A stretch of DNA of 64,000 nucleotides from Streptomyces sp. R28 (GCF_041052385.1 NZ_CP163439.1:4081001-4145000); one strand, 5' to 3'; counted from the stretch's first letter, positions 7,433 to 16,182 are shown. Program-made: numbers and translations. Notes: generated from the letters alone by a model not told the origin.

Positions 7433-9994
7433 CTAAAGAGGGGCCATGAAATCGTCGTGAACCCCGGAGCTGCGGTGATCGTGGCGCCGGCGGTGGTGCT
7501 GGGCGAGGTGATGTTGCAGGCGGGCGTGGCGGAACTGGTAGACCGCGCCCGCCTGGCGCAGTACGCCGCGCCGGTAGGCGTCCTCCAAGAACGTGACCAC
7601 GGCCCAGGGCAGGCGGCCGGTCAACGGCAGCCAGATGCGGGTGAGGACGAGCCACTGGCCCCAGGCGGTCAGGGTGAGGGCGTAGCCGAGGGCGCCGGCG
7701 AGGCCGCTGATGGCGCCGAGTACCAGGCTGGCCGTGGGGCTCCAGACGAGCTGACCCAGGTGCCCCTGCAGGAGGTCGACCACGACTCCGGCGCCGACTC
7801 CGACCACCGCCCCGAAGAGGGGTGCCCCGAGCAGCAGTTGGGTGATGACTGTGCGGCGGTTCGTGTGCAGGAGGCGGCGCGGGTTGACGGCGGATTTGAG
7901 GTCGAGAGGGGTTTCCAGGTGGTCGAGGAAGCAGAAGGTGATCGCGGCGGCGCCGCAGAAGATCAGACCGTAGACGACCCCGTCGACCAGCGCGAGGTTC
8001 AGCCCGACCGAGAGTCCGGCCTTCCAGTGGAACGAGTTGACCGTGCCGATCACGACCCCGTAGCCGAAGCCGAAGACCAACCCGCCCAGCCCCCCGATCA
8101 GGTGTCGGTGCCCGGACTTCCACTGGATGGTCGCGGGCCTGCCGCGGATGCGCAGGCGCATGGCGGACGGCATCACCGCCTTGTCCTTGACCGCGAACAT
8201 GAGCCAGTACGCGAACCCGAACATGAGTCCGGAAAGGAGTCCTACGGCAACCGCGTCCACGATCGGGAACGGGAACGGGTTGCCGATGGCGAAGGAGACG
8301 GCACAGTCGACGAGCCCTATGACCAGACCGGTCATCACCGCGGTGACCAGGGTGCGCGCGGCGGGGCGCAGTCCGCTGCCGAGCCGCCACCAGGCGAGGT
8401 CGGGGGTGTCGAGTCGGGACAGGTGGTGGGCGAGGTAGCCGAGCCAGTGGCGGGCGCGGTCGGGTTCGAAGGCGGGGCTTGGTTTGGTGCCGGGGGATTG
8501 CGGGAGTTGGTGGCGGTAGACGGTGGGGAGGAAGTTGTCGAGGAGGTGGTCTTCCAACTTCCCGGCGCTGTCGAACCGTTCGGGGTCCAGTAGTGAGGCC
8601 GGGTCGTGGTCGGGGGTGTCGCTGTAGACGGTGCGGGCGAGCGCGACCATCAGCGGGGTGGCCAGGACCGTGGTGAGGAGAAACGCGGGCCGGGTCTGCG
8701 GGTGCGTGCGCAGTTCGGTCAGTACGGGGTCCCAGGCGTTCGCGGTGGGGTGCGCCGGGCCGGGCTTGCGGGTGGTGCGGGGCAGGTAGTCGGCCAGGTC
8801 GTCGAGGGTGAGGTCGGTGAGTTCGAGCGCGGCGGCGGAGGTCAGTACGTCGGTCTCGGCGACCGCGGCGGCGTATTCGGCGGGGCGGCTGGTGAGCAGG
8901 AGGGGGAGCGTGGTGGCGTTGAGGGCTTCCAGCGCGGGGCGGCGCAGGCCGTCGGCCATCTCGTCGAAGCCGTCCAGGACGGGGAGGATGCGGCCGGACT
9001 CCACCAGGGCCGAGGCCAGGCTCTCCCTGCCGGGGCCGCGGGCGGTGTAGCCGGGGTGGTCGCGCGTCAGCTGGGCGGTCAGCCAGTCGCGCAGGGTGAT
9101 GGTGGTGGGGTTCCAGGCGCCGATGCTGAAGATCACCGGGACGGGTTCCGTGGGGGCGCGCGACTTCAGGTGGTCGAGGACGAAGCGCAGAGCCAGGATC
9201 GTCTTGCCCGAGCCGGATCTGCCCAGGACGACCAGGCGTCCGGACGGGATGCGCCGGTAGATGTCGGTGATCTCGTCCAGTTGGCCGTCCAGGTCGAGGG
9301 GGTCGGCCGTGGCCTTCGCGGGGAGGCGGAGGATGTTGGCCCAGTGGTCGGTCAGCGTCTCGGGGGCCGTACGCCAGCGGACCGGCAGCGGGAACGGGTC
9401 CTGGACCTGGCGCTGTTCTTCTTCGCGCTGCCAGCGGGCGGCCACCAGCTTCGCGAGCTGCTCGGCGGGGTCGGGGGGCGACGTGGGGTCGGGTGGGGAC
9501 GTGGGGTCGGGTGGGGGCTCGTCGGCGGGGTGGTTCCGTCGGTCGGTGGGTGAGTCCCGTCGGTCCGTGGGTGAGTCCCGTCGGTCCGTGGGTGAGTCAT
9601 GTTGGTCTGTGGGTGCGTCCCGTCGGTCCGTGGGTGAGTCATGTTGGTCTGTGGGTGCGTCCCGTCGGTCCGTGGGTGAGTCATGTTGGTCTGTGGGTGC
9701 GTCCCGTCGGTCCGTGGGTACGTCCTGTTGCTCGTCATCCGGGTTGCCGGGGACGGCGGCGCTCAGTAACTCCTCGCGCTCCTCGGGCCGTAGCGGCAGC
9801 GCCTTGGCCAGCTCCTGCACCGTGGTCATGCGCGGGTTGGTGCGTTTGCCGGTCTCCAGACCGCGGATGGTGCGCACGCTCCCCCCGGAGCGCTCCGCCA
9901 GGTCCTCCTGGGTCATCCCCGCCCGGACCCGCAGCCGCCGCAGCACCTCTCCGAACTCTCCGGACCCGCCGAACCCGCCGAACTCACCGGCCAC
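7433..9994 (-). CDS. HTH-NACHT STAND NTPase with membrane-spanning C-terminus
   Basis: 853 aa. Residues about 14-75 form an XRE-type helix-turn-helix (VLRRLRVRAGMTQEDLAERS). Residues 94-152 are Asp/Arg/Pro repeats and then a Pro-rich linker. The NACHT-type NTPase has Walker A GRSGSGKT (258-265) and Walker B LPVLDGFDEM (337-346). The C-terminal about 300 residues hold many hydrophobic, Gly-rich segments likely to be membrane helices (LVTAVMTGLVIGLVDCAV). STAND NTPases act as signal-triggered oligomerising switches, and some bacterial NACHT proteins defend against phage. Here the HTH suggests DNA binding by a membrane-bound protein. GTG start at 9994 with a weak upstream GGGAAGGG. Role unknown. 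Confidence 0.85.
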   Translation of the reverse strand: MAGEFGGFGGSGEFGEVLRRLRVRAGMTQEDLAERSGGSVRTIRGLETGKRTNPRMTTVQELAKALPLRPEEREELLSAAVPGNPDDEQQDVPTDRRDAPTDQHDSPTDRRDAPTDQHDSPTDRRDAPTDQHDSPTDRRDSPTDRRDSPTDRRNHPADEPPPDPTSPPDPTSPPDPAEQLAKLVAARWQREEEQRQVQDPFPLPVRWRTAPETLTDHWANILRLPAKATADPLDLDGQLDEITDIYRRIPSGRLVVLGRSGSGKTILALRFVLDHLKSRAPTEPVPVIFSIGAWNPTTITLRDWLTAQLTRDHPGYTARGPGRESLASALVESGRILPVLDGFDEMADGLRRPALEALNATTLPLLLTSRPAEYAAAVAETDVLTSAAALELTDLTLDDLADYLPRTTRKPGPAHPTANAWDPVLTELRTHPQTRPAFLLTTVLATPLMVALARTVYSDTPDHDPASLLDPERFDSAGKLEDHLLDNFLPTVYRHQLPQSPGTKPSPAFEPDRARHWLGYLAHHLSRLDTPDLAWWRLGSGLRPAARTLVTAVMTGLVIGLVDCAVSFAIGNPFPFPIVDAVAVGLLSGLMFGFAYWLMFAVKDKAVMPSAMRLRIRGRPATIQWKSGHRHLIGGLGGLVFGFGYGVVIGTVNSFHWKAGLSVGLNLALVDGVVYGLIFCGAAAITFCFLDHLETPLDLKSAVNPRRLLHTNRRTVITQLLLGAPLFGAVVGVGAGVVVDLLQGHLGQLVWSPTASLVLGAISGLAGALGYALTLTAWGQWLVLTRIWLPLTGRLPWAVVTFLEDAYRRGVLRQAGAVYQFRHARLQHHLAQHHRRRHDHRSSGVHDDFMAPL
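9541..9722. repeat. 42 bp tandem repeats in the NACHT gene linker
   Basis: Three nearly identical 42 bp units encode PTDQHDSPTDRRDA, flanked by two 21 bp units encoding PTDRRDS. They lengthen the linker between the HTH and the NACHT domain. Each is a multiple of 3 bp, so length could vary without frameshift. Confidence 0.9.
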
Positions 9995-10178
9995 AAGTCA
10001 CAGCCCTTCCCCCTGAGATGTCGACTTTTCGCAGCTCAGGGACTCTAGCGCGGTCACCGGCCACATATGACCGCCTCAATGGCCTGTCCACGTTTCCTCC
10101 ACCACGGCCACCTTCTATGGCATCGAAGGGATCGACCGGATCGAGTGGCTCGACCGGTCCGGAGAACGGGGAACCACC

Positions 10179-11915
10179 ATGCCGACGACGACCGCACCCC
10201 AGGGACGGCCGAGCGCCACCGCCCTCACCTCTCAGGAACGCGAGGTGCTCTACGCGCTCGGATGCGGCCTGGAGAACGCCGAGATCGCGGACGCGCTCGC
10301 GCTGCCCGAGCATGTGGTGGCCGGGCAGCTGGGCCGCATCCTGCTGAAGTTGGGGCTGCGGGACCGGGCCGCCGCCATCGTGCACGCCTTCGACTGCGGC
10401 CTGGTCGTGCCGGGGCAGGGGCCACGCAGGAGGACATCGGCACCGGGGATCAGCGTCCCCGGAGGCGGCCCGGCGGACGGCTGGGCCGACCCCGCACCCG
10501 ATGCCAGGCTTCGTGTCTCGGTGCTCGGCCCGCTGCGGGCCCGGCTTTGCGGGCAGCCCGTTGACGTCGGGCCGGTCCGGCAGCAGGCCGTGCTGGCGGC
10601 GTTGGCGCTGGCCCCGGGCCGGTCGGTCAGCCGGCAGGAACTGCTGGACGGCGTATGGGGGATGGAGTCGCCGGGCGCGAACGTCGTACCAGTGTATGTG
10701 TACCGGCTGCGCAAGGGCCTGCGTCTTGGGGAGTGCCCGGACTCGGTGATCAGGCGGGACCGGTACGGCTATCGGCTGGTGCCCGGCGTGGTCGAGGTGG
10801 ACGTGGCGTGCATGGAGGAACTGGTCACCGCGGCCGGAGCTGCCGAGCGGGCCGGTGACCTGGCCGAGGCGGTGCGGCTGTGCGCCCGGGCGCTGGCCCT
10901 GTTCCGTGGTGAACCGCTGGCCGGACTGCCTGGGCCCTTGGCCGAGTTGGAGCGGCTGCGGCTGGTCGAGCGCAGGGTCGCCCTGGCACAGCGGAAGGCG
11001 GAGTGGCAGCTGAGGCTCGGCCGAGTCGCCGAGGCGAGCGCCGAACTCTCCGCGCTGGCTCTGGAACAGCCGCTGAACGAACCGGTCGCCGCGCTGCTGA
11101 TGTACGCGCTGCACCGCAGCGGTCGAAGGGCCGAGGCGCTGACCGTCTTCGACCGCACCGGCAGGCGGCTCGCCGACGAGCTGGGGGTGGCCCCGGGTGA
11201 ACTCTTGTGCCGGGCGCGGTGGTCGGTGCTTCGGGGGGATGGTGCGGATTCCGGGCGGCGCGGCGTCGCTCCCGGGCGGGACGGCGCGGATTCCGGGCGG
11301 CGCGGCGTCGCTCCCGGGCGGGACGGTGCGGATTCCGGGCGGGGCGGCGTGAGTCCTGGTCGAGACGGCACGGCTGCCGGACGGGGCGGCACGCTTTCCC
11401 CCCGCCAGGACGACACAGCTCCCCGCCGGGACCGCGCGGCTTTCGGGCCGCTCGGCGCCGCTCACGGTCGCGACGGCGCCACTCCTCGCCGGGACGACAC
11501 GGCTCCCCGCCGGGACGGTGCGGGTTCCGGACGGGACGGCGCGCATCCCCGCCAGGACGGCGCCACTACCCGCCGGGACGGCGCAGCTGCCGGGCGGGGC
11601 GGCACGCTTTCCCCCCGCCAGGACGACACAGCTCCCCGCCGGGACCGCGCGGCTTTCGGGCCGCTCGGCGCCGCTCACGGTCGCGACGGCGCCACTCCTC
11701 GCCGGGACGACACGGCTCCCCGCCGGGACGGTGCGGGTTCCGGACGGGGCGGCGTGAGTCCTGGTCGAGACGGCACGGCTCCCCGCCGGGACGGCGCGGG
11801 TTCCGGGCGGGACGGCGCGCATCCCCGCCAGGACGGCGCCACTACCCGCCGGGACGGCGCAGCTGCCGGACGGGGCGGCGTGGCTCACGAGCGTGGTCAG
11901 GCGGGGGCGGCGTGA
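10179..11915 (+). CDS. LuxR-HTH/SARP-family regulator with repetitive C-terminal tail
   Basis: 578 aa. Residues 15-70 look like a LuxR-type helix-turn-helix (LTSQEREVLYALGCGLENAE). Residues 110-205 are an OmpR-like winged helix of the SARP family (RLRVSVLGPLRARLCGQPVD). Residues about 205-350 are the bacterial transcriptional activation domain (LAEAVRLCARALALFRGEPL). SARPs activate antibiotic clusters or development genes. Two DNA-binding domains in one chain are unusual. The last about 225 residues are low-complexity Arg/Asp/Gly repeats (RRDGAGSGRDGAHPRQDGAT). ATG at 10179 lies after GGGGAACCACC. The stop overlaps the next start by 4 bp (GTGA). Targets unknown. Confidence 0.85.
   Translation: MPTTTAPQGRPSATALTSQEREVLYALGCGLENAEIADALALPEHVVAGQLGRILLKLGLRDRAAAIVHAFDCGLVVPGQGPRRRTSAPGISVPGGGPADGWADPAPDARLRVSVLGPLRARLCGQPVDVGPVRQQAVLAALALAPGRSVSRQELLDGVWGMESPGANVVPVYVYRLRKGLRLGECPDSVIRRDRYGYRLVPGVVEVDVACMEELVTAAGAAERAGDLAEAVRLCARALALFRGEPLAGLPGPLAELERLRLVERRVALAQRKAEWQLRLGRVAEASAELSALALEQPLNEPVAALLMYALHRSGRRAEALTVFDRTGRRLADELGVAPGELLCRARWSVLRGDGADSGRRGVAPGRDGADSGRRGVAPGRDGADSGRGGVSPGRDGTAAGRGGTLSPRQDDTAPRRDRAAFGPLGAAHGRDGATPRRDDTAPRRDGAGSGRDGAHPRQDGATTRRDGAAAGRGGTLSPRQDDTAPRRDRAAFGPLGAAHGRDGATPRRDDTAPRRDGAGSGRGGVSPGRDGTAPRRDGAGSGRDGAHPRQDGATTRRDGAAAGRGGVAHERGQAGAA
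11383..11748. repeat. Duplicated about 153 bp block, 213 bp period, in the SARP tail
   Basis: 11383-11535 recurs at 11596-11748 with offset 213 bp (71 codons), encoding the same roughly 51 aa stretch twice (starting GRGGTLSPRQDDTAP). A shorter piece near 11346-11375 recurs near 11754-11783. Shorter 15-21 bp units (RRDGA, GRDGA) fill the rest. The tract stays open in several frames, which creates long spurious ORFs. Confidence 0.85.
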
Positions 11916-12619
11916 GTGAGGGGGCATCCCGGGACCGCGCCGGCGAGTTGCTGCTCGCGAGGGTCTCCGAGGCCGCGGGCCGGGCACAGCTTGGCAGGCG
12001 GCGCGCCACCTATCGGGCGCCGCTCACCGAACCCGGGGTCCGGCAGGCCGTCGCCGGACGCCTTCGTCGCCTGCTGTGGGCCGACGGCAGGACGGGGGCG
12101 GGCGCGGGGGCGGGCGCGGGCGCGCGGCTGGATTTGTACGAGCACGGGCTGACGGCGGCCGTCGACGGACGGATTCATGTCGTCCGCTACGACACCACCG
12201 TGGTGCGTCGGCGCAGGGTGCTGTCCCCGCAGGGCATCGCCCACGCCCATGTGCTCGTCGACGTCGACGGTGAGCGGATCGTGCTGCGCTCCGGCGACTT
12301 CGGCCATCCGGAGGCGTGGGAACCCGAGATCCGCCGGGCCGTCACCAACGCGCAGGTACCGCGGGCCTTCGCCGCGCTGGCCGAGGGGGCGCGGCTCGTC
12401 TTCGGCCCCGTGTGGATCACCAGGGACACGTTCGGCTCCCGAGGGACGTCCCTGCGCTGGGCGCAGGTCCAGCGGATCGAGATCCTCAACGGTTCCGTCG
12501 CCGTCCGCGCCGCCGGCCGGTGGCAGGTCTGGGGGACCGTCACGTCCGGGATCCCGAACCTCTGTGTCCTCCACGCCCTCGCCGAGCAACTGTCCGCCGC
12601 CGAGCGGGACGAGGACTGA
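11912..12619 (+). CDS. DUF6585-like protein
   Basis: 235 aa. GTG start at 11912 overlaps the SARP stop (GTGA), so translational coupling is likely. A longer upstream reading frame exists but runs only through the repeat tract and is rejected. The body (LDLYEHGLTAAVDGRIHVVR, FGPVWITRDTFGSRGTSLRW) resembles a Streptomyces family recalled as DUF6585, which has a beta-rich fold similar to PH-like domains. No catalytic motif or signal peptide seen. Function unknown; its coupling to a regulator suggests a partner role (inference). Confidence 0.75.
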   Translation: MSEGASRDRAGELLLARVSEAAGRAQLGRRRATYRAPLTEPGVRQAVAGRLRRLLWADGRTGAGAGAGAGARLDLYEHGLTAAVDGRIHVVRYDTTVVRRRRVLSPQGIAHAHVLVDVDGERIVLRSGDFGHPEAWEPEIRRAVTNAQVPRAFAALAEGARLVFGPVWITRDTFGSRGTSLRWAQVQRIEILNGSVAVRAAGRWQVWGTVTSGIPNLCVLHALAEQLSAAERDED

Positions 12620-12633
12620 CGTACGGCCTGGCC

Positions 12634-12667
12634 GACGTACGGCCCCTTGTGACGTACGGCCCCTTGT
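12634..12667. repeat. 17 bp tandem duplication downstream of DUF6585-like gene
   Basis: GACGTACGGCCCCTTGT occurs twice head-to-tail (12634-12650, 12651-12667), with a partial related copy just before. In the 183 bp gap before the zinc-finger gene; a CCCAACCCAACCCAACCC run follows at about 12734. Confidence 0.7.
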
Positions 12668-12802
12668 TTCACGGCGATTTCACGGGCCGCTCCTAGCGTC
12701 CGACCGGACGTGCCGACGGCCACCCACAGCCCACCCCAACCCAACCCAACCCACCACACCCCACCGAGCACACCCGCTCGTGACGATCCGAAGGAGACCG
12801 GC

Positions 12803-13033
12803 ATGGCCGACAGCTACCGATACCGGTGCGGTGAGTGCGGGCACCGCACCCCCTGGGGGAGCGAATCCCAGGGCGAGCAGGCGATGGAGACCCACTACGC
12901 CCGACGCCATCCGCATGTCGCCCCCGGCGGGATGGTCGAGTTCCGCAAGGGGTCGTCCTCCGGATGCGGCTCCGGGTGCCTGATCGCCCTGGGGATCGTG
13001 GTTCTGCTGCTGATCATCGCTTCCCGGCACTGA
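12803..13033 (+). CDS. Small zinc-finger-like protein with C-terminal membrane helix
   Basis: 76 aa. The N-terminus has YRCGECGHRTPW with paired cysteines and a later H-x4-H (METHYARRH), a possible zinc-binding finger. The C-terminus is a single helix (CLIALGIVVLLLIIASRH), suggesting a tail-anchored protein with the finger in the cytoplasm. Strong RBS AAGGAG 6 nt before ATG fixes the start; an upstream in-frame ATG at 12710 lacks an RBS. 34 bp ahead of another membrane/zinc-ribbon gene, likely one operon. Function unknown. Confidence 0.7.
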   Translation: MADSYRYRCGECGHRTPWGSESQGEQAMETHYARRHPHVAPGGMVEFRKGSSSGCGSGCLIALGIVVLLLIIASRH

Positions 13034-13067
13034 CGAGACCGACAACAGCAAGAAGGCGGAGGATCGC

Positions 13068-13607
13068 ATGACAGTTGCGCCGGGCAGGGACATGACGAAT
13101 GCGCTGGTCGACAGGGCCAGGGGCGAACGCGAGCGGCGGAGCAGCGGACGGAGCCGGGCGTCCGCACTGTTCGCGCTGGCGGTGGTGGGCGGGATCGGGC
13201 TGCTGCTGGCCCTGACGGTCGGCGGAGACCCGAACGAGCCGCCGACCTGCGACGACAAGACCATGACGCGCGGCGACGTGTGCGTCATCTACTCGAGCGG
13301 GAGTGGCGGCGGCTCCTTCTCGTACGACGAGATGGTCGACCGCCGCGAGTCGAGCAATACCGTGATGCGCGGGATCGGGTTCGGCCTCGCCGGGCTCTGC
13401 GCGGTGCTGATGATCCCGGTGGCGACGCGGCTGGACCCGTCCACGCCGTGGGGTACTCCGGTCGCCGGTGCCTGCCCGAGGTGCGGCAAGCCGAACCGCC
13501 GGGAGAGGAAGACCACGCACAGCATCTCCCAGGGCCGGACGACGTACTCCTACACGGGCGTCGTCACCCTGTGCACCTGCGGCTTCAGTGCCGTCAGGCG
13601 GCCGTGA
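13068..13607 (+). CDS. Membrane protein with zinc-ribbon-like C-terminus
   Basis: 179 aa. Two hydrophobic helices (about 32-50 ALFALAVVGGIGLLLALTV and 100-117 GIGFGLAGLCAVLMIPV) flank a Cys-containing loop. The C-terminal part has CPRCGKPN and LCTCG, together a possible four-cysteine zinc ribbon. RBS GGAGG about 6 nt before ATG. Follows the small zinc-finger gene and shares its finger-plus-membrane theme. Function unknown. Confidence 0.7.
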   Translation: MTVAPGRDMTNALVDRARGERERRSSGRSRASALFALAVVGGIGLLLALTVGGDPNEPPTCDDKTMTRGDVCVIYSSGSGGGSFSYDEMVDRRESSNTVMRGIGFGLAGLCAVLMIPVATRLDPSTPWGTPVAGACPRCGKPNRRERKTTHSISQGRTTYSYTGVVTLCTCGFSAVRRP

Positions 13608-13836
13608 CGGCATCGAGTTGCCGGGAACGCCCAACACTCCACGGGCCTCACCGTCACCGAGGCCGGCCACGGCGGTCATAAATGGTTTGTCCCGCGAAAT
13701 CGGCCCGCCCTACAGTGAGTTGACTTCGACGAGACGTTCCCCCGAAAGAAGCCGCAGAGCGGGAACGTCCCACCTCACGGAGGTGCCGGAGGGGCGGCAG
13801 CTGTCTTTGTCGACCCCTCTTTTCGGAGGCCCCTTC

Positions 13837-14742
13837 ATGAACGTCGATACGAACGTCGGTACGAACGTCGGTACGAACGTCGATATGCACGTCGGTACGA
13901 ACGTAGGCATCGGCCTGCCCATCGGCGACCCCACCACCCTGCTCACCTGGGCCCGGCGCGCCGACGCCGGTCCCTTCAGCACGCTCGGCCTGCTCGACCG
14001 GCTCGTCTACGACAACCCCGAGCCGCTGACCGCCCTGGCCGTCCTCGCGGGCGCCACCTCGCGCATCCGCGTCCAGACCGAGGTGCTGCTCGCCCCGCTG
14101 CGGGACACCGCCCTGCTGGCCAAGCAGGCGGCCACCCTGGACCGAATGACCGACGGCCGCCTGGTCCTCGGCCTCGGCGTCGGCGGCCGCGAGGACGACC
14201 ACCGTGTCGCCGGCACCGACCTGCACACCCGGGGCCGGCGGCTGAACGAGCAGATGGCGACACTGCGCCGCCTGTGGTGGGGCGAGCCGTACGGCGACGG
14301 CGTCGGCCCCATCGGTCCGGCGCCCGCTCGACCCGGCGGCCCGGAAGTGCTGTTCGGCGGCTTCCAGCCCGCCGCCCTCGAACGCGTCGCACGCTGGGGC
14401 GACGGCTTCCTCGCGGCCGCGGCGCCCTCCTGGGCGGGCGGCCTGTTCGACACCGTCCGCGGGTTCTGGAAGGAGTACGGCCGCGACGGCGAGCCCCGCC
14501 TCGTGGCTCAGGTGAACGTCGCGCTCGGCCCGCAGGACGTGCTCGACGACGCGCGCGCCCGCATGCACGCCTACTACGCCTTCACCGGCATGGCCGACCG
14601 CATGGTCGAGGGCCTGCTCACCACCCCGGCCGAGATCCGCGCCGCGATCACCGCCTTCGCCGATCTCGGCGCCGACGAGGTCATGCTCTACTGCTACGGC
14701 CTCGACCCGGACCAGGTCGACCGTCTGGCCGACGTGCTGTAG
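13837..14742 (+). CDS. Luciferase-like (LLM) flavin-dependent oxidoreductase
   Basis: 301 aa. TIM-barrel features typical of F420- or FMN-dependent luciferase-like monooxygenases are visible: an early GLPIGDP strand, ATSRIRVQTEVLLAPLRDTA, LDRMTDGRLVLGLGVGGRED and VLFGGFQPAALERVARWGDG. Substrate cannot be assigned. GGAGG 7 nt before ATG sets the start. The first about 22 residues are an odd NVGTNV-type repeat (MNVDTNVGTNVGTNVDMHVG) not belonging to the fold. The 230 bp leader contains an inverted repeat GACGTTCCC/GGGAACGTC (about 13733-13776). Confidence 0.85.
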   Translation: MNVDTNVGTNVGTNVDMHVGTNVGIGLPIGDPTTLLTWARRADAGPFSTLGLLDRLVYDNPEPLTALAVLAGATSRIRVQTEVLLAPLRDTALLAKQAATLDRMTDGRLVLGLGVGGREDDHRVAGTDLHTRGRRLNEQMATLRRLWWGEPYGDGVGPIGPAPARPGGPEVLFGGFQPAALERVARWGDGFLAAAAPSWAGGLFDTVRGFWKEYGRDGEPRLVAQVNVALGPQDVLDDARARMHAYYAFTGMADRMVEGLLTTPAEIRAAITAFADLGADEVMLYCYGLDPDQVDRLADVL

Positions 14743-14841
14743 CACCCCTGTTGCCGGAATTGTGGGCTCCACCACAGCCGGGTGCGTCGGGCCCTGTTGG
14801 ACTCGGCGCACCCGCCGCCGTCCGCCCTGCCTGGAGGCCAC

Positions 14842-15339
14842 GTGTTCCTGCTGATCCTGCTGTTCGCCGTGGTCGCGGTGATCGTCGCCGTGGGCCTGTG
14901 CGGATACGGCGGCCGCACACTGTCCGACCACGGCCTGCGGCGCGCCGGCGCTCCCGCCGTACTGCGCGGCGTCGCCGCCCTCGCGGGTGCGGGCGTCTGC
15001 GCCCTGTACGCGTGGGGGTTGCTCGCCGTCTGCGGCGCGGTCATGACCGCGGAGGACGGCGGCACAGACTCGTCGCCGCCCCAGTCCTGCCGTACGGCGG
15101 GCTGGTGGGAGCGGCACCAGCAGGGCATCGAGATCGTCGGCTACAAGGTCACGTACATCCCCCTCGGGTTCGTCTGCGAGACGAGCGACGGCGGGAGTTA
15201 CGACAACGGTGACGTGCCCGGGTACGTCAATCCGGCCGCCCTGGTCCTCGCCCTCACCGCCGCCGGGGGCGCGATCGGCTCGGGGTACGCCTCGGAGTTG
15301 CGCGCCCGCGCCGATTTACGCAGGGGCGAGGCCGGTTAG
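14842..15339 (+). CDS. Membrane protein of unknown function
   Basis: 165 aa from GTG 14842, preceded by CTGGAGG; an upstream in-frame ATG at 14782 has no RBS. Three or four hydrophobic helices are visible: FLLILLFAVVAVIVAVGLCG at the N-terminus, one near AVLRGVAALAGAGVCALYAW, and one near the C-terminus (PAALVLALTAAGGAIGSGYA). Between the last two lies a loop with two Cys (SCRTAGWW, FVCETSDGG) that could form an extracytoplasmic disulfide. No family recognised. Confidence 0.65.
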   Translation: MFLLILLFAVVAVIVAVGLCGYGGRTLSDHGLRRAGAPAVLRGVAALAGAGVCALYAWGLLAVCGAVMTAEDGGTDSSPPQSCRTAGWWERHQQGIEIVGYKVTYIPLGFVCETSDGGSYDNGDVPGYVNPAALVLALTAAGGAIGSGYASELRARADLRRGEAG

Positions 15340-15419
15340 CCTCGGTTCTCCAAGGCTCGGCCGAGGTGGTCGGCCCAACTGGTCGGCAGAAGCGGTCGGC
15401 AGAAGTGGTTGGAGGCAGT

Positions 15420-15722
15420 ATGGCGAAGGTTCCCAGCGCGGTGGTCGCCGCGGGTGGGCTCGTGGGTGGGTACGGCGTGGCCCGCTGGACCAGGAAGCGG
15501 CAGCTCGGCGGGGCCGTGCTGGCCGTCGCGGGGGCCGCGGCCGCGCAGCAGTGGCGGCAGCAGGCGGGCGGGAAGGCCGCGGGGGCGCTGACCGCCGCGT
15601 ATGTCGCCGCCTTCGCCGGTTCGCATCCGCTGGCCAAGAAGGTGGGCGCCTGGCCCGCCGTCTTCGGGGTGGCGGGGGCGGTGGCCCTCGCGTCCTGGGC
15701 GGTGGCGGACCGCAAGGGCTGA
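15420..15722 (+). CDS. Small Ala/Gly-rich membrane protein
   Basis: 100 aa from ATG 15420, RBS GGAGG 5 nt upstream. Three weakly hydrophobic Ala/Gly-rich segments (VVAAGGLVGGYGVARW, LGGAVLAVAGAAAAQQW, AWPAVFGVAGAVALASWAVA). Function unknown; conserved look but no recognised family. Confidence 0.6.
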   Translation: MAKVPSAVVAAGGLVGGYGVARWTRKRQLGGAVLAVAGAAAAQQWRQQAGGKAAGALTAAYVAAFAGSHPLAKKVGAWPAVFGVAGAVALASWAVADRKG

Positions 15723-15780
15723 GGAACCGGGCTTTTCCCGGCGCCCGTCGCCCGGCGTCCGGTCGCAGCCCCGGCCGCGG

Positions 15781-16182
15781 TCACGGCTGGTCACCCCCGT
15801 CGCCGCGGACCGACATCTCTCCGGCGCGCTGGTGCGTCAGCACATTCACCACCCGCCCGTTCGGATCCCGTACGAAGAACCGCCGTACGCCCCACTCCTC
15901 GTCCCGCAGCTCCCGTACGACCTCCGCGCCCGACGCCGTCACCTGCGCGTACACGGCGTCGACGTCCTCGACCTCCACGCTCAGGTCGGGGACGACGGGG
16001 GCGGTGCGTTCCTCGGTGAAGAAGCTGATCTGGGCGGTGGGGTTGGCCGGGGACGCCATCGTCATCACCCAGCCCATGTGCATCACCTCCTCGAAGCCGA
16101 GCAGGCCGTAGAAGTCCCGGTTCGTCTGCATCGCTGCCTGGGACCCGACGTGGACGTCGGGGACGATCCTGCGGATGGTCAT
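15781..16182 (-). CDS. VOC-superfamily (glyoxalase/bleomycin-resistance fold) protein
   Basis: 133 aa, usual for a single VOC domain. It starts MTIRRIVPDVHVGSQAAMQT, continues with NRDFYGLLGFEEVMHMGWVM and ends with the family signature FFVRDPNGRVVNVLTHQ. VOC proteins bind a metal in a paired beta-alpha-beta-beta-beta fold and include glyoxalases, dioxygenases and antibiotic-sequestering proteins; which applies here cannot be told. Divergent from the alginate-lyase-like gene. Confidence 0.85.
   Translation of the reverse strand: MTIRRIVPDVHVGSQAAMQTNRDFYGLLGFEEVMHMGWVMTMASPANPTAQISFFTEERTAPVVPDLSVEVEDVDAVYAQVTASGAEVVRELRDEEWGVRRFFVRDPNGRVVNVLTHQRAGEMSVRGDGGDQP

Noticed and set aside
11207..11911. 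An upstream extension of the DUF6585-like gene through the repeat region
   Set aside because: It reads through SARP repeats in another frame (Arg/Gly-rich) and the GTG at 11912 with the 4 bp overlap is the standard coupled start.
9984..11987. A 667 aa minus-strand open frame opposite the SARP gene
   Set aside because: Its sequence is Ala/Val/Pro/Gly repeat from the reverse complement of the repeat tail; the SARP strand has recognisable domains and normal codon bias.
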